Of a stretch of DNA of 64,000 nucleotides, positions 11,650-23,086 are shown piece after piece. This DNA is from Palaemon carinicauda (taxonomy: Eukaryota > Arthropoda > Malacostraca > Decapoda > Palaemonidae), in the NCBI RefSeq assembly GCF_036898095.1, contig NC_090767.1, positions 34,614,796-34,678,795 of the forward strand. Reading direction: 5' to 3'. Under the pieces are notes generated by a model. It saw nothing but the letters and a program-made list of their open reading frames with translations. It ran no database searches and was not told where the DNA came from. Every line of letters begins with the position of its first letter. The first letter of the stretch is position 1. The translations under genes and the position numbers were made by a program.

Positions 11650-12085
11650 GCTGAAATATACCTGTCAAGAAAAGCGATGTAGACATAGTCATTGTAGAGG
11701 ATTCCAGTATTAGTTACTGAGGAGGTTTAGGCACTAACATTCTGAATATGGATGAGCTACTCCAGTTACATGGAGAAGAAAACACACTGACAGAGATTTT
11801 TGAATAGGAGTTGAGGAATCTTTTGTCATTCTGTTTGCCCAAGTCAGTTAGCAAAAAGGAGATTATAGAACAATTAGCAATTCCTAAGAAGATCGAAATT
11901 TAATTTTGAAAACAGTATAAGATGATGAAAGACATTTAGGGGTAAATAAAACTCACGAATGTCAAATTAATGGTAAACCTAATCAAGTAATTCCCAGGGC
12001 TTCGTTGCATTACATTCCATCAGAGGGAGAGCCTTATGAAAATATAGTAATAGATATAGGCGAACCTTTGCATAGAAGTAACGGG
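11650..12085 (+). pseudogene. Gypsy integrase N-terminal part (family G2, copy B)
   Basis: The text reads LNMDELLQLHGEENTLTEIF, then HLGVNKTHECQINGKPNQ and IPRASLHYIPSEGEPY-ENIVIDIGEPL. These are the linker, a partly deleted zinc-binding region and the start of the integrase catalytic core with its first aspartate (IVIDI). It directly follows gag-type sequence with no RT between them, and breaks off at ~12085 into a minisatellite. Copy D (47555-47845) has the same arrangement and the same break. Confidence 0.75.
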
Positions 12086-12500
12086 AGTGTAAGTTAGTGT
12101 TATAAACACTGAAGAGGCTTTCTAACGAGAAAACTGCTAGTGATTTGAGCTCTCCGAAAGCCTTGTAAACGTTAGAGAGTGAATGTGGTAGGGTTGCGTT
12201 TTAAACGTTGTAGAAGATCTGTAGTATGTGAAAATTTGTGGTATTAGTAGTGGTTTTAGTTTTCTGGAAGGATTTTAAACATTCTAGAGTCGGTCTTAGC
12301 AAAGATCTCTCAGTGATTTTAGTCTTCTCAAACCGTTGAATTTAGAGGGTGTGCATTAGGTGCGTGTGTTGTTCTAACTAGTTATGTTAGCGTTTGGGAA
12401 GCATTGTACACTTTATAGAGTCTGTGCTGTGAGTGTGTGTGGTGTTGTATCTAGTGATTTTAGCCTTCATATGTATTGTATGAACAATCCCTCGCTATTT
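12086..12500 (+). repeat. Degenerate ~70-75 bp minisatellite, plus-strand array
   Basis: Cores such as GTGATTTGAGCTCTCCGAAAG, GTTTTAGTTTTCTGGAAGGA, GTGATTTTAGTCTTCTCAAA and GTGATTTTAGCCTTCATATG recur at roughly 65-75 bp (one interval near 110). The array begins exactly where the integrase remnant ends. Confidence 0.7.
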
Positions 12501-12526
12501 AAAGTCTATTAATTATCTATTAACAA

Positions 12527-13670
12527 TTACAGATACTCTAACTCATTACCTGGAACCAATCTCAGTAAGATACTGCAATGCGAAAACTGTAGTTAAACGC
12601 TTGTTGAGTTATTTTGTATAGTTTGGTCTACCTTGCTTTTACCCTGAAGGCTCCGGAGGGAATGCACATTGCTGGGGACATTAGATTGAAGAATGTAAAT
12701 GTTGAAGTTTACTTCAAGGCCTACACAGAAGCAATGGAGAAGTATATGATAGCCAGCGATAGGATCTTCAATATAGATAAGAGTAGCTTGTTTACTGTGA
12801 TGAAAAGAGTGAAGGTCTTATGTGAAAATGGTCAGCCTGTTGCCTCTCAGATATGCCATGAAAAAAATTCCACAAATTGTGTCTGTATCATGAATGCTTC
12901 AGGCCATTACATCCATCCAATATTTATAATTCTACTAAAGAGAAGGAATGATTCCGTCATGCGAGGAATTACTGATAGCTCAAAAGAAATCCTTGATCAA
13001 AATAGATGGATGGATGTTGAGTGTTTCTTTAAGACACTTCGGTATGTCAAGAAAAGGACCTCTTGCTCTAGGACAATAGGATCCTTTTGATAATTGACAA
13101 TGTGGAAGGTCATATGAACATCCAGGATATTAAGCATGCATTGCAGCAGGGCATCGGCTTTGAGGCATTGCCTCTTCACAAAATGGCCCTGGTTTGGAGC
13201 TAAGTCTGATTTCTCGCAGGGAATTTGAGCCTGGCAGCCCTACGGATGATAGGCCCTCGACTTTGGGATTGACAAGGCAACTCTCCACCTCTGGTTCTAA
13301 CTGCAGTAAGCCTACTACCTCTTTGACAGAAAGAGACCAGCAAATTATTCCCGAGTCTGTCAGACCTTACAGTAACGCTATTGGCTGTCCTTTAAGAAAG
13401 TACCGAAAAAAAAGTCAAGGCATCTATCTTTACTGAAAAAGAAGTAGCTATTTCAGATAATTGAGCCAAGGACGAAAAGAAGAGGATGGCTCAATAAAAG
13501 TAACAACATGTCAAGAAAAGGCAGCAAGCTATTACCCTAAGAATATGAGGATGATCCTTTTTTCCAAGATGAGTCCTCGCATTTCTCACAGACCATGGGT
13601 GACAGTGCGGATGACTCCAACCCTTTCCAAAAAAAAAAAAAAAATAGGAAGCAAATGTGAGGGACTTGAA
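12527..13670 (+). pseudogene. Pogo/Tigger-like (DDE_1) transposase remnant, copy 1
   Basis: The open part 12614-13090 carries the catalytic-domain landmarks of this family: IFNIDKSS (first aspartate; the usual following glutamate is K here), CENGQPVASQICHEKNST, IMNASGHYIHPIFIILLKRR, and WMDVECFFKTL. After a frameshift at about 13085, IIDNVEGHMNI gives the second catalytic region, and near 13345-13440 IIPESVRPYSNA and a K-rich tail match the family's C-terminus. The helix-turn-helix N-terminal region is not seen. A second copy lies at 62497-64000, and both follow the same minisatellite. It is non-functional. Confidence 0.8.
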
Positions 13671-14264
13671 ACAGTATTTACCCAATCTTATGATTTTATA
13701 AATAAATTAATTATAACCTATATTCAAGCATTCATTTGATTTTTCTGGAGAATAACTCTGTAAATATTTTAGCCTACTTTAATAGTTCATTTCATTTCTA
13801 GGTGAATGATTTCAAGAAGATGACCAGTTTGAGGAGTGAAGGGCATACAAGGAGGTAGTCCAGTATAATAAAAATATGACCTCATTTCTGCATGAGAAAG
13901 GACAATCTCTAGAGCAGGTAAGGGACCTCACATAGCATACTAATTCTTTGACCCTTTTGCTGCTCATAGGTTTTCCGTTCTTTTATATTTAATTAATTTT
14001 GTTAGGCTCATTTTTGCAACTTCTGAAGCCAAGTCTTTGAAGTCCCAAAGACATAGAGAATGGTTGCGTCTGTTCGTTTGGCATTATGCATCTTATTGTC
14101 AAGACAGCTTTTCCTAAACTAACCAGTCTCTCTTTCAGGCAGATCCTTTCCGCATAGCATAGGTAAGATTATAACATTCATTGGCTCTTCATCACAGTTG
14201 ACAAATTATTGTCATCTAGCAAGGGCTGAATGTGTACTTTTCCATTTCTTCTTTGTAAATCATG
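13671..14264. other. 3' flank shared by the two pogo-like copies, then unrecognised
   Basis: The stretch to about 13925 is paralogous to 63660-64000 (shared 'accagtttgaggagtgaag' and 'tatgacctcatttctgca'). Beyond that nothing was recognised before the minisatellite at 14265. Confidence 0.5.
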
Positions 14265-15225
14265 AAGAATGTCATCCTTTGATGGCTGCCAGAATCCTGG
14301 AAAATGCCATCATGTCTGGGCTGCCAGAATCCTGAAGAATGTCATCCTGTCAGGGCTATCAGAATTCTGCAGAATGTCATCCCGTCAGGGCTGCCAGAAT
14401 TCTGAAGAATATCATCCAATTAGGGGTGCAAAAATCCTGAAGAATGTAATCCGGTTAGGTGTGCCGGAATCCTAAGGAACGTTACCCTGTCAGGGCTGCC
14501 AGAATCCTGAAGAATGTCATCCTGTCAGGGCTATCAGAATTCTGAAGAACGTCATCCTGTCAGGGCTACCAGAATTCTGAAAAATGGCATCCAGTTAAGG
14601 ATGCCAGAGTCTTGAAGAATTTAATCCTGTTAGGTGTGCCAGAATCCTAAGGAACGTTACCCTGTCAGGGCTACCAGAATCCTTAAGAATGTCATTCTGG
14701 CAGGGTTGCCAGAATCCAGAAGAATATCATCCTGTCAGTGCTGCCAGAATCCTGAATAATGTCATTCTTTCAGTGCTGACAGAATCCCGAAGAATATCAT
14801 CCTCTCAAGGCTGCCAGAATCCTGAAAAATTTCATCCTATCAAGGCATCCAGAAAATTAAAGAATGTCATCCCCGTCCGGGCTGCCAGAATCCTGAAGTA
14901 TGTCATGCTTTTAAGACTGCTAGAAACTTGAAGAAGGTCATCCTATTAGGGGTTTCAGACTCGTGAACAATATCATCATGTCATCCTCTTAGGGCTGCCA
15001 GAATCATGAAGAATACAACTCTGTCAGGGCTGCCAGAATGTAATGGTGGCCAAAACCCTGAAGAATCTCATCCTGTTATGGTTGTCAGAACCCTGAAGAA
15101 TGGCATCCTGTCAAGGCTGCCAGAATCCTGAAGAATGTCATCCGATCAGGGCATCCAGAACACTGAAGAAAGTCCTCCTCCAAGGGCTCTCAGAATCTCA
15201 AAGAATGGCATTGTGTCAGGGCTGC
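14265..15225. repeat. 35-bp minisatellite, about 27 units, with higher-order structure
   Basis: The unit GAATGTCATCCTGTCAGGGC + TGCCAGAATCCTGAA is 35 bp. Units follow head to tail with moderate divergence. A distinctive variant ('ttaggtgtgcc...ggaacgttaccc') recurs at 14455 and 14630, exactly 175 bp (5 x 35) apart, showing that a five-unit block was duplicated. Because 35 is not a multiple of three, the open frames through it are frame-rotating and unlikely to be genes. Confidence 0.95.
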
Positions 15226-15886
<661 letters not shown>

Positions 15887-16184
15887 CTATTTTTCTTCTT
15901 CTCCCAACCACTACCTTTATGGAGACGAGCTAGTAAAATATATACTGTAAAACACCGTTCGGTAGTTTTTTTATTACAAAGTGCAGTCAGAAGATTAATA
16001 AATAAAGTTTTAAATGGTATTGATATTGTGTCGTGTATTTAGACGACCTTATGTTTTCAAGAACTTAGTAGGAACATTTACGAATTTCAGCTAAAGTCCT
16101 GGCAAATCTTGATTAAAATCTAAAGAAACACAAATTTGGGAAAACTACCCGGTGTTTAGTTGATAAAGTTGATCTAGGAAAGAT

Positions 16185-16939
16185 TTGCTATCATTAACTT
16201 CCCAATCCCAACAACTATTTCCCTAGATTTGTGCCAAACTTTTCAGATATAAGTGCTGCAATAACTAATCTTTTCATGATGGGATAAAGTTTGGTATTTA
16301 ATGATGTGTGTAGAAGCTTTCTGTATATGTAAGTCAGTATTGCTTTACGAGCCAATATTATTGTTGGTTAATTTTAGCAAGGAATTTAATTTAGCGTTTG
16401 ATGCTGATAACATGGGTATAGGAGGAGTCTTGCTGAGATAATTGACAGGGAAGAAGCACCCAGTCGCCTTTTATTCAAACTATTGAGAAAAAACTGTTTA
16501 GGTGAGTTTTAGCCCTACGCACCTTAAGAATAATTTAAGTAGAAGTCCTGTTTTGACTCTGTATACAGATCACATTCCGTTAATTTATTTGGAGAGATTT
16601 AAAAATATGAATAAAGGTCTCATGAATTCGGATTTAGGATTGAAAGATTATAAATAGAAGATAATTATTATAAAAGGAAACAATAATGTCATAGCTAATA
16701 GCCTTTTGAGAGATTTTTCAGAATAAGAAAAGCCTTTTTCTCCCATATCAATAAATTCATAGTTTTTTGTAGCAATGTTGTGTTGTGTAATTGGATTAGG
16801 AAGGAAGAATGTTTAACTGATATTAGGTTGGAGCATGATATAGAGTTGTTCCTCAGTTCAGTGATAAGTCTTTTATTTTTTCTTTGCTAACCTTACAAAT
16901 TTATGTAGATTCTATTTTCATTTTTGTTTTTGTTTTGGA
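16185..16939 (+). pseudogene. Gypsy RT C-terminus and RNase H (family G2, copy C)
   Basis: The text encodes PRFVPNFSDISAAITNLF, then FSKEFNLAFDADNMGIGGVLL and, near 16550-16720, TLYTDHIPLIYLERF and KGNNNVIANSL. These match copy A (4122-4850) in order. Stops and indels are frequent. From 16735 to the LTR at ~16940 the ~200 bp is alignable with 4855-5081 and holds no integrase. Confidence 0.8.
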
Positions 16940-17969
16940 TGTGCCATATGTACATGCAATATCAATGAAGAAATATATTATCCAAACCGACAAAAAGCAA
17001 GATGAGATTTGACTACCGTAGAGTTTGCTCAAAGCTGTCAACACCTCACTGTTGTCAGCATTTTAGTAACAAACCAAGCCTTGATGAAAAGGGTTTTGAC
17101 CAAGATGTCATTACTTTAATCAGTAGGGTCAGCTTTTTTTGAGAAACCAAGCCTTGAGGAATATGCCTGTTCATGAAAAATGTCATCACAAGTTGAAACC
17201 TACAGAATTTTGTTATGACTAATGTGACTTAGTCATAGTATCAGAAATTCTTTCTAGAAGGTTCAACAGCATGATCAAATTAGGCGTACTTGAGGAAACC
17301 AATCAGGACAAAGAAATGTAAAAAATAAAATCCATATATGGAAAGGACGACCGTTCACCGTATAGGAACCAAATACTGTCAAGATAAGGACCAGAAAAGA
17401 CCAGAAATCTGGCAGAGCCAGGATTTGATCTTCCCTTCAGACGACAGAAGCCTATCTCCAAAATCCTGTTGCGTCTGAGTACTGACGAATTGAAGAAGCC
17501 TGCCTTTCCTGCTTGGACAAAAAGTAGCCAGCACTGACTGAAACCTGGCCTTAGTTTTAAACTACCATTGAATTCTTGGAGAAGACTTCTGATATCGCAA
17601 CTTGATGCCATGCTTCCAAAATGTCTTCGAATCCGAAGACATTGTGCTAGTTTCACCAAAACTTCACCCACCTGTTTGCAACGTTCTTAAGCCTAAAGCC
17701 TCTGTACCAATATTATCACAACAGCTGAAGAAATCTATTCAATAATTTTCAAGTGTTATTCTACCTTACTAACTGGTCCTCTTTTCTATTAATATTTTGA
17801 TTGATTCTATTTTATAGTTAAAGTAACGTAAAAAGTAACATTGGTTTTCTTGATTTATGATCATGTTATTAAACATTTTTTTTTTTTTGGTTCATTTCTT
17901 TTTATATTCATTTCCAATAGGTTATAGTTTGTTGTTAAAGCATTTCAATTTCAATTTAAAAAGAAATAA
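16940..17969 (+). mobile_element. 3' LTR of gypsy-like element (family G2, copy C)
   Basis: It starts near TGTGCCATATGTACATGCAAT and ends near 17969, where LINE sequence resumes. Internal words match copies A and B ('gagatttgactaccgta', 'ttcacccacctgtttgcaacgttcttaagcct', 'ctgaagaaa'). It is probably the partner of the 5' LTR at 9689, because LINE fragments in consistent order flank the pair; about 40 bp of LINE is missing at the site. Confidence 0.7.
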
Positions 17970-18115
17970 CGGCAGTCCACTACTTATGATCTTTTGTATC
18001 AGAAAGAGTTTACTTTGGGATTATGTTGTATTCCTTTTCAGTTGAAGCATAAACTCTCTGAGAAAGAGTTCTAAGCTTGGTAGAGGTATTCCAAACCCAA
18101 TCTAATCTGCTCTCC
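17970..18115 (-). mobile_element. LINE fragment, 3' side of the G2 insertion
   Basis: It matches 60712-60860 of the better LINE copy ('accaccatttatg...', 'gcataaactctctgag'). It is interrupted at 18116 by the TTAA-flanked element and resumes for about 30 bp at 22049. Confidence 0.8.
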
Positions 18116-21100
18116 TTAACCCTGGAACGGTACGGTGGGTCGTCCGCGACCCCGAGCGTCAAAAAAAAAGAGGTTTTTCTCACGTGACTCACCCCCGTGA
18201 CTGAATTTGTGGGTGATCGACCTGCAGTAGGTGTCTCGCCTACACGCTCTAATAGTGTCCAGATGTGCATTGCTGTAGCTGTACTCCTTCCCCGATTTCT
18301 GAGACGCGTCGGGGTCGAGCGCGACCGAGTTTACCCTTCTAAGGTAATTTGCATAATTATCAAAGTTATTACATATTATGAAATTGTCGTAGAATGGTGA
18401 AACTTGTATAGGTTATCAGTTGTGGAAAGTCTTGGTGGATTGTTTGGCTACCATGTGCATGATTTTTTTTTTAGTTAAAATGTCGTTCATCACCACGGGG
18501 ACAATTTTACCGCGAGTGCCCCTTTTTTTTTTTTTCATTTTTTTGCCAAGTCATTTTTCCGTAAGATATTGCCAAATAGTGTCGTAAAACTTTTGCTTTT
18601 TTAGTGTTGGAAAGTGTGTCTAGATGATCTGGCTACCCATGCGTGACTTTGTTTTTGTCAGATACGACGTAGTTATTGGTATATTGGGTATTTAACTGCG
18701 GTTGCCAATTCCTGTTTTTTTTCAATATTTGTAAAAATTTACTACGTAGTAAGGAATTGCTGTATATTATTGATTTTTTTTTCATGTTTATGTGTTAGAA
18801 AGTGTGCCTTGATGGTTGGGCTAACACGTGCATGTCTTTTTTTTTTATCTGAGATGCCGTATATTAGAATGTTGGGCATTTTACCGCGAGTGCCCCTTTT
18901 TCATTTTTTTTCATTTTTTTGCCAAGTCATTTTTCCGTAAGATATTGCCAAATAGTGTCGTAAAACTTTTGCTTTTTTAGTGTTGGAAAGTGTGTCTAGA
19001 TGATCTGGCTACCCATGCGTGACTTTGTTTTTGTCAGATACGACGTAGTTATTGGTATATTGGGTATTTAACTGCGGTTGCCAATTTCTGTTTTTTTTCA
19101 ATATTTGTAAAAATTTACTACGTAGTAAGGAATTGCCGTATATTATTGATTTTTTTTCATGTTTATGTGTTAGAAAGTGTGCCTTGATGGTTGGGCTAAC
19201 ACGTGCATGTCTTTTTTTTTATCTGAGATGCCGTATATTAGAATGTTGGCCATTTTTCCCCGAGTGCCCCTTTTTATTTGTTTTGCATTTTTTTGCTTAG
19301 TCATGTTACCGTAAGGAATTGGCAAGTAGTGTCGCAAAACTTATATTTTTATAGTGTTGGAAAGTGTTTCTAGATGATCTAGCTACCCATGCCTATTTTT
19401 TTTAGCCAGATATAGCGTATATATAGGTATGTGTTCGATTTTCCTGTGATTGCCATTTTTTCGTTTTTTCCCATTTCTTTCAAAATTACTACGTACTAAG
19501 GAACTATCACAGAGTAATGATTCATTTAGATGTTTATTTGTCGGAAAATGTGCCTTGATGGTTTGCCTACCACGTGGCTAAAAATTTTTTTTCTGAAATG
19601 CGTATAATAAAATGTTGGCCATTTTTCCGCGAGTGCCCCTTTTTATTTGTTTTTCATTTTTTTACTTAGTCATGTTACCGTAAGGAATTGGCAAGAAGTG
19701 TCGCAAAACTTATATTTTTATAGTGTTGGAAAGTGTTTCTAGATGATCTGGCTACCCATGCCTATCTTTTTTTTTAGCCAGATATGGCGTATATATAGGT
19801 ATGTGTTCGATTTTCCGGTGATTGCCATTTTTTCGTTTTTTCCCATTTCTTTCAAAATTACTAGGTACTAAGGAACTATCACAGAGTAATGATTCATTTA
19901 GATGTTTATTTGTCGGAAAATGTGCCTTGATAGTTTGCCTAGTACGTGGCTGAAATTTTTTTTTTTCTGAAATGCCGTATATTAGAATGTTGGCCATTTT
20001 TCCGCGAGTGCCCCTTTTTATTTGTTTTGCATTTTTTTGCTTAGTCATGTTACCGTAAGGAATTGGCAAGTAGTGTCGCAAAACTTATATTTTTATAGTG
20101 TTGGAAAGTGTTTCTAGATGATCTGGCTACCCATGCCTATTTTTTTTTAGCCAGATATAGCGTATATATAGGTATGTGTTCGATTTTCCTGTGATTGCCA
20201 TTTTTTCGTTTTTTCCCATTTCTTTCAAAATTACTACGTACTAAGGAACTATCACAGAGTAATGATTCATTTAGATGTTTATTTGTCGGAAAATGTGCCT
20301 TGATGGTTTGCCTACCACGTGGCTAAAATTTTTTTTTCTGAAATGCGTATAATAAAATGTTGGCCATTTTTCCGCGAGTGCCCCTTTTTATTTGTTTTTC
20401 ATTTTTTTACTTAGTCATGTTACCGTAAGGAATTGGCAAGAAGTGTCGCAAAACTTATATTTTTATAGTGTTGGAAAGTGTTTCTAGATGATCTGGCTAC
20501 CCATGCCTATCCTTATTTTTAGCCAGATATGGCGTATATATAGGTATGTGTTCGATTTTCCGGTGATTGCCATTTTTTCGTTTTTTTCCCATTTCTTTCA
20601 AAATTACTAGGTACTAAGGAACTATCACAGAGTAATGATTCATTTAGATGTTTATTTGTCGGAAAATGTGCCTTGATGGTTTGCCTAGTACGTGGCTGAA
20701 ATTTTTTTTTCTGAAATGCCGTATATTAGAATGTTGGCCATTTTTCCGCGAGTGCCCCTTTTTATTTGTTTTGCATTTTTTTGCTTAGTCATGTTACCGT
20801 AAGGAATTGGCAAGTAGTGTCGCAAAACGTATATTTTTATAGTGTTGGAAAGTGTTTCTAGATGATCTGGCTACCCATGCCTATCTTTATTTTTAGCCAG
20901 ATATGGTGTATATATAGGTATGTGTTCGATTTTCCTGCGATTGCCACTTTTTCGTTTTTTCCCATTTCTTTCAAAATTACTACGTACTAAGGAACTATCA
21001 CAGAGTCATGATTCCTCTAGATGTTTATTTGTCGGAAAATTTTGTTTACTTCTTTTTTGATTGAATATCATCAAATTTTTTTAAGCTAAAATATTATATT

Positions 21101-22048
21101 GTTTTACATTTTTTTTTTCGATTTTATTTCCCTTCAAAAAAAATTTTTTGGGTCAGAATTTTAATTTTATAGTCGTAAAATAATCGACAATTATCCAGCA
21201 ACCCACCATACAATTTTTATGCATATCCAAGAATAATTAGAATAGTAAATAACACCTTGAAATTGACATACCCTTCCTACATTTCAAGTGGCAGATTAGG
21301 GAGACTGAGTCAGTGTGGTTGGCGGCCATTTTGTGGACATATCCGAAGCGTAAGTTGCCCTATCTATATATATTCTAGTTCCCTATAGAATTTGTGATAT
21401 TTTGGTATATTTTTACCTGTATAAATATCATATTATATATTAAATATATGTATTATTTTACGAAATTTCTAAGTACTCAAAAAATTACCTTAAGATATGG
21501 CCCCTGATATAAATGTAATTTACAAAATAATGAAGATTTTTTTACATATTTCTATTTTAGGATAACATATGTTTATTCCCTAAAAAAAATTAGCCACCTC
21601 CTATTTCATTTGGGTACCCAAAAAAATTCATGAAATTTGGACAAATTTTTTTGGCCAAAAAAAGTTACCCTTTTTTTCTCATTTCAGATCTTCACCTCCA
21701 TGGGTCTGACTTCATCCAAAATACATCAAGATGTGTCCTAAACATTCAAGAATCAATTCCTAAAAGGATTTGTGTATATATGTATAAACTTTTTTTTATG
21801 AATTTTTATGTAAGGTCTTTTTTTTCTAATTAATTTTTTAAAATATTTATAATAAATAGTTTTTCTGCAGATGAGTAGTATTTATCTTTACAGTTGTTTT
21901 AAGCATTCATTGAAGTTTTTTTTGGCAAAAGAAAAAAGGAGGTTACTGCAAAAACTGATTTTTCAAGAATTTTTTTCGGCGTCAGGGTCGCGCGCGTCCG
22001 AGTATACCCTTAAAGGGGTGTCCGAGGAGCGTACCTATCCAGGGTTAA
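18116..22048. mobile_element. Non-autonomous piggyBac-like element with TTAA duplications
   Basis: TTAA at 18116-18119 and 22045-22048 flank inverted ends CCCTGGAACGGTACGGTGGG and CCCTGGATAGGTACGCTCCT (right end read inward). Subterminal GC-rich blocks repeat: GCGTCGGGGTCGAGCGCGAC near 18308 and GCGTCAGGGTCGCGCGCGTC near 21980, each followed by an 'ACCCTT' word, and a related inverted block at ~18143-18160. The flanks form one LINE segment when the insert and one TTAA are removed, matching 60860-60895. No transposase frame was seen, so movement would have depended on another element. It is ~3.93 kb, unusually long for a MITE because of its internal satellite. Confidence 0.85.
18415..21045. 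repeat. ~372-bp satellite array with ~186-bp half units, inside the TTAA element
   Basis: The marker 'gttggaaagtg' recurs at 18606, 18982, 19356, 19725, 20100, 20470 and 20844, spacings 376, 374, 369, 375, 370 and 374 bp. Each unit holds two related halves, one starting 'gttggaaagtgt(g/t)tctagatgatc' and one 'gttagaaagtgtgccttgatgg' or 'gtcggaaaatgtgccttgatgg'. The pair of units at 19356-20099 is nearly identical to 20100-20843, showing a recent 744-bp duplication. The start is blurred and the end is near 21045. Confidence 0.95.
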
Positions 22049-22975
22049 ACAGATGATAGCTCTCCTGTCTCCCCAAATATGCATGTCTACAGTCATCATT
22101 GAACATAGTTTTGTATTTCACTTGGTACCTCAGCTCACGAGAAGGGATACGCCTATCCAAATATGTTGCCTAGATTCTCATTCAAATGAGAAACAATGCA
22201 GATGTAACTAATTCAAGACCAATTCCAGTCAGCATGAAATTTTATTAAATTCTTACATATGTATGACAAATCAGAGAAAAGCAGTGCACACTTTACTGAA
22301 TATGACAGTAGGGGATTTGGTGCATAAGAGTAATTACCAGACCTGTGAGTAGCTTCGCTTTTGATTTTCTCACAGCCTGATGCAGATGCAAAGTACAAAT
22401 TTGTTAAGACATTGCGATCAGTAAGAGAGACAGAATCTAATCACTTCCTATGGTGAGTAGTACAACCACTCACAAAAACAAAACAACCCGTTCTATCATC
22501 TCGAATCTTACCATAATGGTCAGAAGACAATTGAAGATAGAATCATCCATGTCTAGTTTTCAGTAGATCTAATACAAATAGATATTGTAATGCCTCCCAC
22601 AAACTTTTAATACCTGAATGTCATGACATCAATGTTCATAGCAGGACTTATGAGAAGAAGGCTACTTAATGCTCAAATAACCACCATTTGATCACACTTA
22701 AAAGTTATTGGTTTCTCAAAACCAGAAATGAGGAGCTCAAGTAATTGCCCCTTAAGAAAAATCAAAGTTTTTGAGCATAAAAGAATATCATATTGTTTGG
22801 AGGCAACTGTAAGGTTCTGAAAATTTGCATGCAGTCCCCGAATATTTTACTATGGAATAAGACACTGGTGAAGTCTAGGATGCAGGGGTCGCAGATTTTG
22901 CTCAATAAAAGCCATGAAAAAATTTCAAAATATTCAAGAAACAAATGTAAAATAATGATAATATAAACAATATGT

Positions 22976-22979
<4 letters not shown>
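22049..22979. other. LINE remnant (first ~30 bp), then unrecognised
   Basis: Only 'agatgatagctctcctgtctcc' corresponds to LINE sequence (60870-60895). The remainder shows no recognised feature. Confidence 0.4.
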
Positions 22980-23074
<95 letters not shown>

Positions 23075-23086
23075 TGTGTGTGTGTG
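22980..23086. repeat. (TA)n followed by (TG)n microsatellite
   Basis: About 62 bp of TA is followed by about 44 bp of TG with one TATG interruption. Confidence 0.98.

Noticed and set aside
14269..14931. Repeat proteins encoded by the 35-bp minisatellite
   Set aside because: The unit length is not a multiple of three, so the open frames rotate through registers and end at chance stops; no start context or domain supports them.
14265..15225. CRISPR-like array
   Set aside because: The 35-bp units are contiguous without unique spacers and drift as minisatellite units do; the setting is eukaryotic.
18010..18270. 86-residue minus-strand frame crossing 18116
   Set aside because: It is a chimera of LINE coding (STKLRTLSQRVYASTEKEYN) and the end of the TTAA-flanked element.
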